64,000 nucleotides of DNA, taken from positions 124,001-188,000 of IMG/VR virus record IMGVR_UViG_3300044701_003160; one strand, written 5' to 3'. Of the stretch, positions 47,097 through 57,796 are shown piece by piece. Both the position numbers and the translations under genes were made by a program. Below the pieces are notes generated by a model that worked only from the letters and a program-made list of their open reading frames with translations, did not search any database and had not been told where the DNA came from. Position 1 is the first letter of the stretch, and every line of letters starts with the position of its first letter. This DNA is from a virus.

Positions 47097-47945
47097 TTAT
47101 CCGATCATATCATAAGGAGGAAGTTCATAAGTATTGGACATTTTTTCCATCAATATATCAATTTCTCTTTGTGCATCATCATACATTTGTCTTCCATTTA
47201 ATTCAACGCCACCAGGAAGTTTAACTCCCGTAAATTTCATCATATTTTGCCCCCACTGCTTTTTGATAAGAGAAGTTAGGTATGGTTTAATAAATGAATC
47301 ATTCCATACTCGGGAATAATCATTTGGGTCGAGGGTTGAATAACAATCAATTACAAAATATTGACTTGTTGTTACTGATCCCCAATCAATATCTAGATAT
47401 AATCTATCCTGCCTCTTATTAAATCTAATCTGCTTTTGGGTGTTTAAAAGAAAATCAAGATCCTCCAAATAAGTCTTAACCATCGCATAACTTAAGAGTT
47501 CTGTTGTTCCCCAATAGTAAATATCATTTAAAAATAACTGATATTTTACACTAAACATATTATGTGTAATAGTGTTGGCACCATCAAAAGTAAAGATTTT
47601 ATTTACACCAATAACATTTGGTGGAACTTGCAAATAATTGCTATTTTCTTCATAAGTAAAAGTTGTTGCAGTCCCTACAATATTAGTTGTAACCGTTGTC
47701 GATGCAATTCCAACAGCAGGAGAAGAACCTCCTCTAGCTCTTCCCCTATCAATATCTGCTTGAGTTACCTTATACTTATAAAAAGTTGGATATACTCCAT
47801 CAAAATGTCTTTCTTGAAAAAACTGAATAGCATCATCTACTAAATCTTCAATCTGTTCATCTGCAACATTAATTTCCAAAACTGGAGCTCCCAGTTTTCT
47901 CTTGCAATAATCAATAAGTTCTTGTCGAGTGGATGGTTGTGCCAT
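47097..47945 (-). CDS. 13: Neck protein, T4 gp13-like
   Basis: Protein of 282 residues (STRQELIDYCKRKLGAPVLE, DLVDDAIQFFQERHFDGVYP, LDPNDYSRVWNDSFIKPYLT and KKQWGQNMMKFTGVKLPGGV). Together with gp14 it seals the filled head and docks the tail. Length is near T4's 309. The ATG overlaps the upstream small gene as TAATG, so expression is coupled. Confidence 0.95.
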   Translation of the reverse strand: MAQPSTRQELIDYCKRKLGAPVLEINVADEQIEDLVDDAIQFFQERHFDGVYPTFYKYKVTQADIDRGRARGGSSPAVGIASTTVTTNIVGTATTFTYEENSNYLQVPPNVIGVNKIFTFDGANTITHNMFSVKYQLFLNDIYYWGTTELLSYAMVKTYLEDLDFLLNTQKQIRFNKRQDRLYLDIDWGSVTTSQYFVIDCYSTLDPNDYSRVWNDSFIKPYLTSLIKKQWGQNMMKFTGVKLPGGVELNGRQMYDDAQREIDILMEKMSNTYELPPYDMIG

Positions 47946-48115
47946 TAGATTCTAAGACTTGCAACGACTTCTTGTTGACTAAGATATAATTTAATATGAG
48001 ATTTTGCAAGAGTTCTCAAAATTTCAATATCATCTATACTATCTATATCTCTTGAAAGTTTTTCATATTCAAACATTTTAGTCATACTCTCAAGATGAAT
48101 TTGATTAGGATCCAT
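47945..48115 (-). CDS. Small conserved protein before gp13
   Basis: A 56-residue helical ORF (MDPNQIHLESMTKMFEYEKL, DSIDDIEILRTLAKSHIKLY). It overlaps the 74-residue gene by 11 bases at its start and gp13 by one base at its stop (TAATG). Similar small proteins are conserved before gp13 in T4-like cyanophages. No domain recognised. The tight overlap on both sides supports a real gene of the neck or baseplate group. Confidence 0.75.
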   Translation of the reverse strand: MDPNQIHLESMTKMFEYEKLSRDIDSIDDIEILRTLAKSHIKLYLSQQEVVASLRI

Positions 48116-48329
48116 TTGCTAAGTTCCTCAATAAGGTTTTAATTTCATTCAAATCATTTTTGATTTCACTCACATCAGTCTCAAGATTTTTAATTCTTTG
48201 CGTTTCATTGTATATTCTTTTATAGTTTTCTGTATATTGTTTATATCCATCTACATCAAAATTAACTATGCCGTTTGAATTCATATCTCTTGCTAGATGA
48301 TTTTTATCTTTAACTTTTATGTAATCCAT
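48105..48329 (-). CDS. Small coiled-coil protein
   Basis: Protein of 74 residues. The N-terminus (MDYIKVKDKNHLARDMNSNG) is polar with a conserved look in cyanophages; the C-terminal half is a heptad coiled coil (IKNLETDVSEIKNDLNEIKT). It lies two bases after the stop of the very large DUF4815 protein and overlaps the next gene. It may be a small trimerisation or assembly factor for fibres, by analogy with the coiled-coil products near gp13 in T4, but this is speculative. Confidence 0.75.
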   Translation of the reverse strand: MDYIKVKDKNHLARDMNSNGIVNFDVDGYKQYTENYKRIYNETQRIKNLETDVSEIKNDLNEIKTLLRNLANGS

Positions 48330-48331
48330 AA

Positions 48332-51300
48332 TTAAACTCTGGGTCTGATGGTTGCGATTGCTCTTAATTGACTAATAGTTGGCGGAGTTGCCTGATTGGT
48401 TCCTGCCATTACAATCTTAATAGCAAAAGCGTTGAAATCGGGTAAATCATCTACAGAATATTCATAATCTAAGAAACCGGTATCTGATGAAATCTGAACA
48501 AAACTATCAGATGATCCATCATTTAAAGAAGGATCTATAACTCTTTTAATTCCCTGTCCATCTATTTGATAATTTGAATAACCTGGGAACAATTCAAAAT
48601 TTTGTGATAACTTGGGAGAATCATCTCTAAAGAGTTGATAAAGAACTCTAATATCATTAGTTTCATTGCGATTTGCTGATAATAAAACTTTAATGGAATT
48701 TGCAGGAATTTTAAGTCTTACCGGTTTTGAAAGATAAATTGTTGCATGTTTGTCATCATATAAACTCCTTATAGTATCATCATTTGCATAATTGGAATTT
48801 TCATTTACTCCATATGGACTATTGATAAGATTAGATGTTAAAATTGCATTAACTTGAATGTCATCTATAACTGGAGAAATTCTAGAATCTTCAGTAGTCA
48901 ATAAAAATTCCATACTAAATGATTTATTTCCGGGAGATTCTGTAATATATCTTTCTTCATTAACATCAGAACAAATAATTCTGGGAGTATCAAAATAATA
49001 AGTATCATTTAAAGAAATTGTTGTAAATCCATCATCAACGAACGATTTTTCATTACCATTAATACTTGTTCCAGTAAAGGTTCTAATCTTACAAGAAATA
49101 TTTGTTTTTGCTGGAATAATATATGCAACATTTGGTGTAATCGCTTCAAATTGAATATTATTTGTCAATATTGTTCCACTGTTTCCAGTCTGGATTGTTT
49201 CTTTAAAGTAAAGATCATTTGTACGATCAGAACCAATTCCAGCATTATCTGACATATCAATTTTTATAAAATATGAATTAAGTTCAATTGGGTGAAGACC
49301 TGTGACATCAGCAAAGTTATGAACTTTATTAATTCTTCTCAAAGAAACACCGTTAAATTCATACTTATAAACTGGAACTGAAATACCTGCAACGCCGATT
49401 CCATAAGGTTGCGATTTAGTTCCATCAATTCCTCTGGTAACATCAATCAATGAATTCCCAGAAATTCCAGTATATGAAATAACCTCCTCACCAATAATAG
49501 CATATCCTGGATTGATTGCATTTACTTCAATTCCCTCAAAAATTTCAAATCCTAAAGATGACTCTAGAGGTATAGTAGTTTGTCCTGATGTGATTGAAGA
49601 TGTTGTTGAGGAATTTACTTCAGACTGCAAAGGTCTAAATGAACTAATTCTTAAAAGATTTTCAGTGGAATGCATTCCGTGATTCATATGCAAAATCTTC
49701 ATATGTAAACCATCATAATATGGATCTGGTGTAATTGTGTTTATAGTAACTCCAGCACCTGTTACTATTGTTGTTCCTGCCCCAGTCCTATAACTAATAG
49801 TTGTGAGGCCAACATTAAATTCTCCTTGAACATTATCAATGATAAATGCATTTCTTGACGCAATATTTTCAACAGTCAATTTCCCACCAAATCCAACATT
49901 TTGTCCCATTCCAGTTTCGGGAATCAGTAGAGAATCGCCAACTTGATATCCAAAACCACCATCAGTAATTGTAACAGTAGCAATTCCTATTACGTTTCCG
50001 GTAGAAGTGGTTACAGTAGTAACACCAATTGTTGCCTTTGCTCCAATGCCCGTTCCAGTTTCAGTTTCTAGAGAAATATTTGTAAATGTTCCTGCAGTAT
50101 AACCAAATCCGGGATTTGCTATAGAAATTCCCAATCCAACACCAGATGTAATACTTCCAGCAATACCTATTAATTTTCCAGTTGCTGATCCTTGGACTAA
50201 GGTTACTCCAGGAACAACATTAGTAGTGTCATATCCTGTTGAACCTAAACCAACGATAATTTTTTTTGAAAGTGGTAAGACTTGATTTTCTCCTGTTACC
50301 GTTAATTTTTCATTTCCTAAGTCAAGTTTTGGATTAAAGTATCTTACTGCACCTTCATTAGCAATAAAGTCTGCTCTATAAAGTCTATACTTCAAGTCTT
50401 CTAATTGTGCTGGAGACCAAGTTGAACTGTTTTGTGATTTGAACAGACTTCCTAAAGTTGGTTGAACCGAAACTATCACTCCGGTTCCATTATCTGGAGA
50501 ATCTCCTGGCAATAAAGACTTTTTACCTAATTCTGCAATAAAAACTCTATATTGTGGACTTCCTGAGAAAAGAACAACGGCAAATTGTGATGTTTGTTGA
50601 CTTCCTATAGGAGATTGTCTGACTTCTAATTGTTGCGGCCCTGGCAAATAAACGGGAGAAGAGAATATGAATTTAGTTGCAACTGTTCCATCGTTTGATA
50701 CATTAACTTGATCTGGAGTTAGAGTAACTTCAGAAAATGGAACAACAACATTGCTTGGGACTCCAGCGATCAAAGGTCTAATTTGTAAAGATACTGGAAG
50801 ACTATCATCTTTAGTTTGAAAAAATATTTCAACGGAGGTTAAAAATATTCCAGTACTTTCAGTAACAAAGAAAGATTGTGCTAGAGGATCTTTATATTCC
50901 CAAACCGCAACCTGATTTGGTTTTGCAGTTACTGTTTGAGTTGAATCAAATGTAGTTGTATTTGTAGTTGTATTTGTAGTTGTTTTAGTAGTTACATTGT
51001 AACTACTTAAAATCGTTATAGTTCTAGTAGTTAGAATATTAGTTTGTTCTACTTTATAAGTTCCTCTAGACGCAAATTCTGCCTCAGCTGAACTTTCATT
51101 AACTCTTGTATTTGAAATAAACTCTTTATAAATGTTTCCGGCATTTTGTAATGTTGATGTGTCAATTAAAGTAAAGGTATTTTGTCCATTAATCCACTTT
51201 GGATTACTTGGAATATTTGGATTTGGAATATATATAGATCCTAATAATCTTCCAGAATTATCAGAAATTAATCTAATATTGGTAATTTTAGCAACTGCAC

Positions 51301-54300
51301 CAGACTTTTTACCAATTAAGGTCATATTTGGTGCTATCATTCCAAAAAATTGAGTTTCAGTAATACGTCCAAGAGATCTTGTATCTACATTTAAGAATGT
51401 AGAAGATTCTGTATAGGTTTCTGATATTAGTTGTTGTGTATATGGATTAAACTTAAAAACATCTAAAACTGGTTTCAGATTAGGATTTATTGGTAATACT
51501 TGACCAGTTGTAAAATCTACGATTGGAATTGGATTCACTACAAATCCTGGGTTTGAACCATCTGAAGGTCCAGATTTGTGGTTTGGTTTGCACAATTTAA
51601 ATGTTATTCTTTGTGCAGTAAAATGTGGATCAGTTTGTACGGTTTCGCCAATTTCAAACTTACCAGAAATCATTTCAATTTCTAATAGTTTTGGAATTAT
51701 ATAATTAGACATATCAATACCTTCAAAGAAAGGATAAAAACGAGTTAATGGTCTTAATCCTTTCGAATCAAATTCAATATTTCTACTTCTTAAATATTTT
51801 ATTTCCTCATCATAATGAGAAATGCTAGAAGTTTTTGTGTCGGAAGTTATAATTTGGGGTGGAACTACAATAGTTTTAATATTTGTAGTTGATGCTGTAG
51901 TAGTAGTAGTATTTGATCCTGTGATATTAGTTTCAGTACTAGTTCCACCAATATTAAACCTAAGAAGTGCTTCATAGTTGCCATTATTAGTTTCAATTGC
52001 AGTTATATATTGGTTTGCAACATCAGGTGGAACAAGTTGCCTAATTAAATCTTTATCTGCTTGATTTACTCTAGATTTTACTAAATTAAAGTAAATAAAA
52101 TTGTTTCCAATTACAGTTCCATCTCCAGATGCACTACTTCCAAATTTAACGACATCTCTTCCTGCTATATCTTTAATATCTTTTAAAATAACTCTTGCAT
52201 TAGCAATCCAATCAAATCCAGGAATTCCAGTCTGAATTACTGTTGGTTGGTTGTAAACACTTTTATTTTTAGTAACATTATTTACTACTGTGAAATTTTG
52301 GTCTTCTCTCTTTACGTTATTTTTAATTTCATTATAACTTGTAGTTTGTACTTTTTTTTCTTCCAACCAGGTATCAATTGGTGGGTTTAATTCTACAATT
52401 CCCTGCCAATATCTTACCAAAAATGGAGTTATACTTTCAGTTTTAGTTGCATAAGGTTGTTCAAAATATTGTCTTTCCACATAATCTAATGTAATCAAAT
52501 CTCCAGTTTTTCTGATATTTGGTGATCCCAAATCAGTAACATAACTTTGATCATCATTTGGGCTAAACGTTTCACCAATTCCTCTGATTATTTCAGACCC
52601 TAATTGCAAATCTATTGATGTTGTGTAATGCGTTGGTCTTAATGTATTAGTACTAGTGTCAATAGAGGATTTGAATATTGGATTTGATAATTGATGATAT
52701 TCGTGACTGCTAAAGTTATCGACAAAAAATCCACACTTAAATCTATCTAAACCTGTTTCTGCGTCCTTTATATTGAAATTTTCAGTTTTACTTTCTAACA
52801 TTGAAAGTGTAGTAAATTTTTCAACTCTTTCAATCCTGTCTTCAAGTAAAGAAATGTCGGACATTCGATATCTCTTATGTTTAGACATATCTACAGAAAC
52901 ATTTTTTACATCATAAACATATGGTGGAATAAGGATAGTTGCAATATCTAAAGAATTTGCTTTGAGTGCTGGCGGAAATGGAGATTCTGAAGGATTTCCT
53001 TGGACAACTTCAAAAGTACCATCATTATTTACAAAAACTCTGTCAATTCTACCAACATAGTATGAATATGATAGAATTAAATTTTCTCCTGGACATAGAG
53101 TATATTCTGAGTATTGACCATCAGAAGCAAAATTTCTTGCAGAAAATTCAAATGGAGACAGTGAGGAAGGTGTATAAGAGGCAACTCTAGGTCTTATATC
53201 AATATAATCAGTTAGTCTTGAATTTTCGTATAAACTTACATCATGTTTAAAATTAGCAGGATTATAACTATTTGCCGTAATAAATTCTCCAGTGTCTGAA
53301 GAATCGATTGTATAATTTTGAAATATAATCTTTATCTTTCTAGATGGTGGTTGAATATCGCCCTTTCTTATTATTCTAGAATAATCATAAAAAGTATCTC
53401 TTTGTCCATTATCAAATATAAAGTTTTGCGTGATATTGCTATCACCTAGTGTTTTTTCTGAAATGATTGCCTCTTCTGTTGATTGACTACCAACTACCAA
53501 TTCTCCAACTGAAAATTGTGTTGTATTTAGATAAACATAATCCAGATAATTAACACCGATTTTTCCAATTATAATTGCTACAGCACCAGAAGTTTTTCCT
53601 TCAATTTGCTCTCCTATCACAAAATTTTGATTATTATTTGCATTTCCAGAAATTCTTAATGATGGTACAGAAGGTTCTAAACTATTAGTTGACTCATAAA
53701 TGGCAAGAACTCTAACTACATCCGGAACATTTAAACTTATAATTTTATCTTGAACTCTAGTCCCATAGACATTATTATAAGTAAGTCCATCATTTAGAGT
53801 CGTAGTTCCTATTCCGGAATTAGTAAGAGATGAGTTTGATACAACTAAAGAAGAAACTTTATTAAACTTTTTAATCTTAGAACTTGGATTTATATTTCTT
53901 ACAGTAGCTATAACAATTGCATTTGTACCACTTTCTTTTGATAATCCATAAAAAGTTAATTCTTTTCCGCCATTAGGATCAATATTAAATTGATCTTGTC
54001 TTAGTGGTTCTATTGTGCCATCGGAATAAGTAATTACAAATCTGTCCTCATCAAAAGAATCGAAGAAAATATCTTTATCGCTAGGATCAATATTAATTGT
54101 TATTGAATTGTTACTAAAACTATTAACATTATATGAACGTCTTTGAATTATTTCATTTCCAATAAAATTGACTTCAGATACATTATTATGATTAAGTCGT
54201 GTTAATAGTGAAGAATTTCTAGATTCCGTTTCTAGTTCAATTTTTATGATATTTGAGACTTCAAAAGATCCAGAAGGTAATATTCCATTGCAAATACCAC

Positions 54301-56209
54301 TAACAGTAGTAATACCTGTAATAGTAAATGAAGTTCCAGCCAATCCTACAGATGTTACTTTATTATAAATTGGATCTCCGGTAAAAGTTGTACTGGCGTA
54401 AGAAATTATATCTCCAGATTTTACTAGATTTATGAAATTGTTTCCTAAACCCGCAGATACAACTCCATTATTAATTCTAAATGTAGTTCCTGGTTTAGAA
54501 ATATAGGAGGCTCTAGATAGAACTACATCAGCATTGAAAGTATTAATTCCTACTTTAGAATAAATGGATTTTATGTCGGATAAAGAATAATCTGTTACTG
54601 AGTTAATTAATCTACCATTATCAATACCATTGATAATAATATACTCATTTTCTAAGAAGTTGCCAGATGTCTCATATAGTGTTAACTCAGTATCATTTGC
54701 AGATATTGACTCTTTAAGATAACCTGTAGCTCTACTTTTCCTACCCTCAATAAAACAAGGAGTTGAAAGACCAGAACCACCAAAAGAAGTCGTTAAACCT
54801 ATTTTTATATATGTTTGAATATCAAATAATCTCAAATTAATTCTACTTTTATCATCTAAATATCCAGTTTCCGGAACACAATCATATATTCTTGCAAGAC
54901 CTATCGTAGATCCTGCAGCTACTGAAGAAGATTCTTCAATACGAGAATCCATCAAACTTACGGTAGTATTGGTCCCTAGTCCAATCGAAGGAAATCCGTA
55001 AATATTATTTACAGTAAATGAAGTTCCTGCATTGAAAGGAATAACTTGGTTTGATATGGATTCCGTTGTTCTTGGTTTAGGTACATCTATGAGTGTAGGA
55101 GAAATAGTTTCTACATCATATCCTCTTACATATGCTTTGCCTGGCCCAATTTGATACACCATCAAATCTTCTTCTGGTGTATTTCCTTGTACTGTTTCTT
55201 GTTCTTTAAAATATATTCCTTCGCTTAAAACTCTATCATTTAAACTATCTCTAACAAATAAACTAAATGGACGAACAAAATAATCTCCCGACTCATCGTA
55301 AGTTCTTCTTGCTAATTCATCTCTAATTAAACTATATTGAGAATTGGCGTTAAAAAATTGAGGTATTCCATCCCTCACTCTTAAAATTTCTATAAAATTA
55401 TCTACCTGTGTATCATTTATATCTTTTTTAGATAATTCTAGTCTTATTCTAAATCTATCAGCTCCAGGAGCTGCATAATTAGAAAATCCCTGTGCATTGT
55501 CAAATAGACTATCATCCTCGTCTGAAGTTACAATTTCTTCAATAATATCAAAACCAACTCTATATGATGGTTTGATAGAATATTGATCTAAAAGAATTCT
55601 TTGCTCATCTACTCTAGCAAATACTCCTCTTACAAAATAAATTCCCTGTGTGGCTAAAACGCTAGATCCTTCAGAAGTTGCATTTGTTGTTATTGTATTA
55701 CATACACCTTGCCCAACTTGAATTGTAAAATTACCATAAGTAAGAGGAGTTTCTAAAGTTAAAGTCTCTCCACTTTGAAAAATTTTGTTTGTAAAATTTT
55801 CTCCTCCACTTGTAATATATTTTAAATAAAGAGTGTAATTTCCTCGATCAGAATCTGTGTTTTTTAAAAGATAAATTACCTCTGCTATAACTCCACTTAT
55901 AGAACCTCTTAATTTCTTTCCTAAAAGTTCATCAAAGTATAAAGAGATTGGAGATCCATTGAAAGAATCCTCAATTTCTACTGCATATAATGGGTTTTCA
56001 TATCTCAAATCTCCCGGAATTACAACAGATCCTTCTTTAAAAATATGCTTTCCATATTGTTCGACTTGATTTTGGAGAATTGACTGTAAAGTAGTTAATT
56101 CTCTTGCTTGAATTGGATAACCTGGTTTAAATAAGACTTTATAATAGTCTTTATTAGAATCAAAATCATCAAAATATGGAGAGACGTTGAGGTTAGTTTC
56201 CTGTGGCAT
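48332..56209 (-). CDS. Giant DUF4815 baseplate/fibre protein
   Basis: Protein of 2625 residues. The N-terminus YFDDFDSNKDYYKVLFKPGY followed by PIQARELTTLQSILQNQVEQ and YGKHIFKEGSVVIPG is the DUF4815 domain found in baseplate proteins of marine T4-like phages. The central part contains ISNQVIPFNAGTSFTVNN, many beta-rich repeats and a DIKDIAGRDVVKFGSSA segment. Towards the C-terminus (about 2030-2100) are GYT repeats (GFGYTAGTFTNI, GFGYQVGDSLLI), and at about 2200 a module ending VTRGIDGTKS. It occupies the T4 gp9-gp12 region. A host-binding or baseplate-connector role is likely. Confidence 0.88.
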   Translation of the reverse strand: MPQETNLNVSPYFDDFDSNKDYYKVLFKPGYPIQARELTTLQSILQNQVEQYGKHIFKEGSVVIPGDLRYENPLYAVEIEDSFNGSPISLYFDELLGKKLRGSISGVIAEVIYLLKNTDSDRGNYTLYLKYITSGGENFTNKIFQSGETLTLETPLTYGNFTIQVGQGVCNTITTNATSEGSSVLATQGIYFVRGVFARVDEQRILLDQYSIKPSYRVGFDIIEEIVTSDEDDSLFDNAQGFSNYAAPGADRFRIRLELSKKDINDTQVDNFIEILRVRDGIPQFFNANSQYSLIRDELARRTYDESGDYFVRPFSLFVRDSLNDRVLSEGIYFKEQETVQGNTPEEDLMVYQIGPGKAYVRGYDVETISPTLIDVPKPRTTESISNQVIPFNAGTSFTVNNIYGFPSIGLGTNTTVSLMDSRIEESSSVAAGSTIGLARIYDCVPETGYLDDKSRINLRLFDIQTYIKIGLTTSFGGSGLSTPCFIEGRKSRATGYLKESISANDTELTLYETSGNFLENEYIIINGIDNGRLINSVTDYSLSDIKSIYSKVGINTFNADVVLSRASYISKPGTTFRINNGVVSAGLGNNFINLVKSGDIISYASTTFTGDPIYNKVTSVGLAGTSFTITGITTVSGICNGILPSGSFEVSNIIKIELETESRNSSLLTRLNHNNVSEVNFIGNEIIQRRSYNVNSFSNNSITINIDPSDKDIFFDSFDEDRFVITYSDGTIEPLRQDQFNIDPNGGKELTFYGLSKESGTNAIVIATVRNINPSSKIKKFNKVSSLVVSNSSLTNSGIGTTTLNDGLTYNNVYGTRVQDKIISLNVPDVVRVLAIYESTNSLEPSVPSLRISGNANNNQNFVIGEQIEGKTSGAVAIIIGKIGVNYLDYVYLNTTQFSVGELVVGSQSTEEAIISEKTLGDSNITQNFIFDNGQRDTFYDYSRIIRKGDIQPPSRKIKIIFQNYTIDSSDTGEFITANSYNPANFKHDVSLYENSRLTDYIDIRPRVASYTPSSLSPFEFSARNFASDGQYSEYTLCPGENLILSYSYYVGRIDRVFVNNDGTFEVVQGNPSESPFPPALKANSLDIATILIPPYVYDVKNVSVDMSKHKRYRMSDISLLEDRIERVEKFTTLSMLESKTENFNIKDAETGLDRFKCGFFVDNFSSHEYHQLSNPIFKSSIDTSTNTLRPTHYTTSIDLQLGSEIIRGIGETFSPNDDQSYVTDLGSPNIRKTGDLITLDYVERQYFEQPYATKTESITPFLVRYWQGIVELNPPIDTWLEEKKVQTTSYNEIKNNVKREDQNFTVVNNVTKNKSVYNQPTVIQTGIPGFDWIANARVILKDIKDIAGRDVVKFGSSASGDGTVIGNNFIYFNLVKSRVNQADKDLIRQLVPPDVANQYITAIETNNGNYEALLRFNIGGTSTETNITGSNTTTTTASTTNIKTIVVPPQIITSDTKTSSISHYDEEIKYLRSRNIEFDSKGLRPLTRFYPFFEGIDMSNYIIPKLLEIEMISGKFEIGETVQTDPHFTAQRITFKLCKPNHKSGPSDGSNPGFVVNPIPIVDFTTGQVLPINPNLKPVLDVFKFNPYTQQLISETYTESSTFLNVDTRSLGRITETQFFGMIAPNMTLIGKKSGAVAKITNIRLISDNSGRLLGSIYIPNPNIPSNPKWINGQNTFTLIDTSTLQNAGNIYKEFISNTRVNESSAEAEFASRGTYKVEQTNILTTRTITILSSYNVTTKTTTNTTTNTTTFDSTQTVTAKPNQVAVWEYKDPLAQSFFVTESTGIFLTSVEIFFQTKDDSLPVSLQIRPLIAGVPSNVVVPFSEVTLTPDQVNVSNDGTVATKFIFSSPVYLPGPQQLEVRQSPIGSQQTSQFAVVLFSGSPQYRVFIAELGKKSLLPGDSPDNGTGVIVSVQPTLGSLFKSQNSSTWSPAQLEDLKYRLYRADFIANEGAVRYFNPKLDLGNEKLTVTGENQVLPLSKKIIVGLGSTGYDTTNVVPGVTLVQGSATGKLIGIAGSITSGVGLGISIANPGFGYTAGTFTNISLETETGTGIGAKATIGVTTVTTSTGNVIGIATVTITDGGFGYQVGDSLLIPETGMGQNVGFGGKLTVENIASRNAFIIDNVQGEFNVGLTTISYRTGAGTTIVTGAGVTINTITPDPYYDGLHMKILHMNHGMHSTENLLRISSFRPLQSEVNSSTTSSITSGQTTIPLESSLGFEIFEGIEVNAINPGYAIIGEEVISYTGISGNSLIDVTRGIDGTKSQPYGIGVAGISVPVYKYEFNGVSLRRINKVHNFADVTGLHPIELNSYFIKIDMSDNAGIGSDRTNDLYFKETIQTGNSGTILTNNIQFEAITPNVAYIIPAKTNISCKIRTFTGTSINGNEKSFVDDGFTTISLNDTYYFDTPRIICSDVNEERYITESPGNKSFSMEFLLTTEDSRISPVIDDIQVNAILTSNLINSPYGVNENSNYANDDTIRSLYDDKHATIYLSKPVRLKIPANSIKVLLSANRNETNDIRVLYQLFRDDSPKLSQNFELFPGYSNYQIDGQGIKRVIDPSLNDGSSDSFVQISSDTGFLDYEYSVDDLPDFNAFAIKIVMAGTNQATPPTISQLRAIATIRPRV

Positions 56210-56215
56210 AATTCT

Positions 56216-57772
56216 TTAAAATTGCAAAATAACTTTAATATCTTCTTTTTGGTTTGATGATCTAGTAATAGAGGATCTATTGTCAACATAGGTAATATTT
56301 CCAGAATATTTTTTTACTTCTGGATTTGCTAAACCATTAATAAAAGATTGTCCAAGATTATATGTCCTACTATTTAGTGTAGTAGAGATACCTGTAAAAT
56401 TAGTATCTATTCCTAAAGTAATACTGCCACCAATAATATCAATGGATCCTCCACTTGTTGGTGAGGATGTAAACCTATTTAAATTAATTCCATATGTTGG
56501 TGATGAATTTTGCGATCCATCAGTATTAAATCCAGCAAGACTCTTATCTTGCCAGTATTTTAAAACACCAGTATTTTGATCGTATGAAACGACTCTACCG
56601 ACCGATGTAGTTCCTGTACTGATTGTCTGTGTGATTCTGGAGTTTGCGATAAATGTTGCACTACTATATCCAACTCCAGTCAATTTTAATGCATAAACGG
56701 CACTCGCCTTATCTAGATCTAATAATGAACTTGAGTCATACGCTTGAGGATTTTCTATAATCCCAACTCTAGCAATTTTATTTCCAGTAATAAAATCTGG
56801 ATTTTCAATATCATTTTCTATTCTTGAAAAAATAAGAACGTTATATGCTCCCAGTTCTCTATAGACATCTGCCCCGTGGCCACCTTTTGGTGGAATGATG
56901 ACATTAAATGTTGGCGCTTCTATGCCAGTAGGAACATTACCTCCGACCAAATCGACTGTTCCATAAGTATATCCAGAACCACCGATAGAAACTGTAATAG
57001 ATTCAACTTTAGAATCATTATTAACAATTATTGTTGCCTTTGCCCCAGTACCATCACCTTTAATTGGTACATTTGTATAAGTTCTGTTTGCCGTCCCTAA
57101 CCCAACTCCGCGATTTGTAATCGTAATAATTTTAAGTTGATTATTTGGTGCAACTGCATTATTTCTAATTGAAGCAAAATCAGATGAGGTATCCCAATTT
57201 CTTGGAACAGGTATGAAATTAACAGTGTCAAATTTTATAATTTCGCTTGGTTTAATAGTGTAAAGGTATTTCCAAATATATCCATCTCCACTATCTCCTG
57301 CTGCCTTTGGTTCAAGATCTGTAAAAGTTGGTTCATCTAATGAAGGCCTTCCACTTGGATTTTCTGGATCCGTTCCATTTTGAAGGCAAATATAGACTCT
57401 AAAATCACTATTAATTACAAAATAGTTTGATGAATATAAACTTGTTGCTCCTGATGGTTTTGATGTATTTGTTCTACTAATATCGTGCCGATACATATCA
57501 TAAGTTGTTCCAGAAGACCAAGTATTTTTTTTAACAACTTGGTTTACATCACTTGCTTTGATTTTTTTCAGAGCAATCATAGTATCCCAATAATCATTCT
57601 CTTGTTCAAAACTGTCTTTGGGTGAAGGTGGATTATTATCCCAACTTGTAGCATAATCTGTTGCATTTGGTAACCCAACAAAAGAATAATAAGAATTACT
57701 AGAAGAAGTTGCTGTCGAAACAAAATTCTTCGCGTTTAAAATTCTTAATTGATCAGTTATAATTGCAGACAT
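56216..57772 (-). CDS. 8: Baseplate wedge protein, T4 gp8-like
   Basis: Protein of 518 residues against 334 in T4. The core matches gp8: NNPPSPKDSFEQENDYWDTM, IALKKIKASDVNQVVKKNTW, TTYDMYRHDISRTNTSKPSG, YICLQNGTDPENPSGRPSLD and GDGYIWKYLYTIKPSEI. It links gp7 and gp10 in the wedge in T4. Extra GYT-type segments (GGSGYTYGTVDLV) enlarge it. Ends six bases before the giant DUF4815 gene starts. A late motif lies 17 bases upstream. Confidence 0.9.
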   Translation of the reverse strand: MSAIITDQLRILNAKNFVSTATSSSNSYYSFVGLPNATDYATSWDNNPPSPKDSFEQENDYWDTMIALKKIKASDVNQVVKKNTWSSGTTYDMYRHDISRTNTSKPSGATSLYSSNYFVINSDFRVYICLQNGTDPENPSGRPSLDEPTFTDLEPKAAGDSGDGYIWKYLYTIKPSEIIKFDTVNFIPVPRNWDTSSDFASIRNNAVAPNNQLKIITITNRGVGLGTANRTYTNVPIKGDGTGAKATIIVNNDSKVESITVSIGGSGYTYGTVDLVGGNVPTGIEAPTFNVIIPPKGGHGADVYRELGAYNVLIFSRIENDIENPDFITGNKIARVGIIENPQAYDSSSLLDLDKASAVYALKLTGVGYSSATFIANSRITQTISTGTTSVGRVVSYDQNTGVLKYWQDKSLAGFNTDGSQNSSPTYGINLNRFTSSPTSGGSIDIIGGSITLGIDTNFTGISTTLNSRTYNLGQSFINGLANPEVKKYSGNITYVDNRSSITRSSNQKEDIKVILQF

Positions 57773-57788
57773 TTTAGCGTTTTTTATC

Positions 57789-57796
57789 TATTTATG
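57789..57796 (-). promoter_or_regulatory. Late promoter CATAAATA of gp8
   Basis: NATAAATA match on the minus strand, 17 bases before the gp8 ATG and overlapping the stop region of the large upstream gene. Confidence 0.6.
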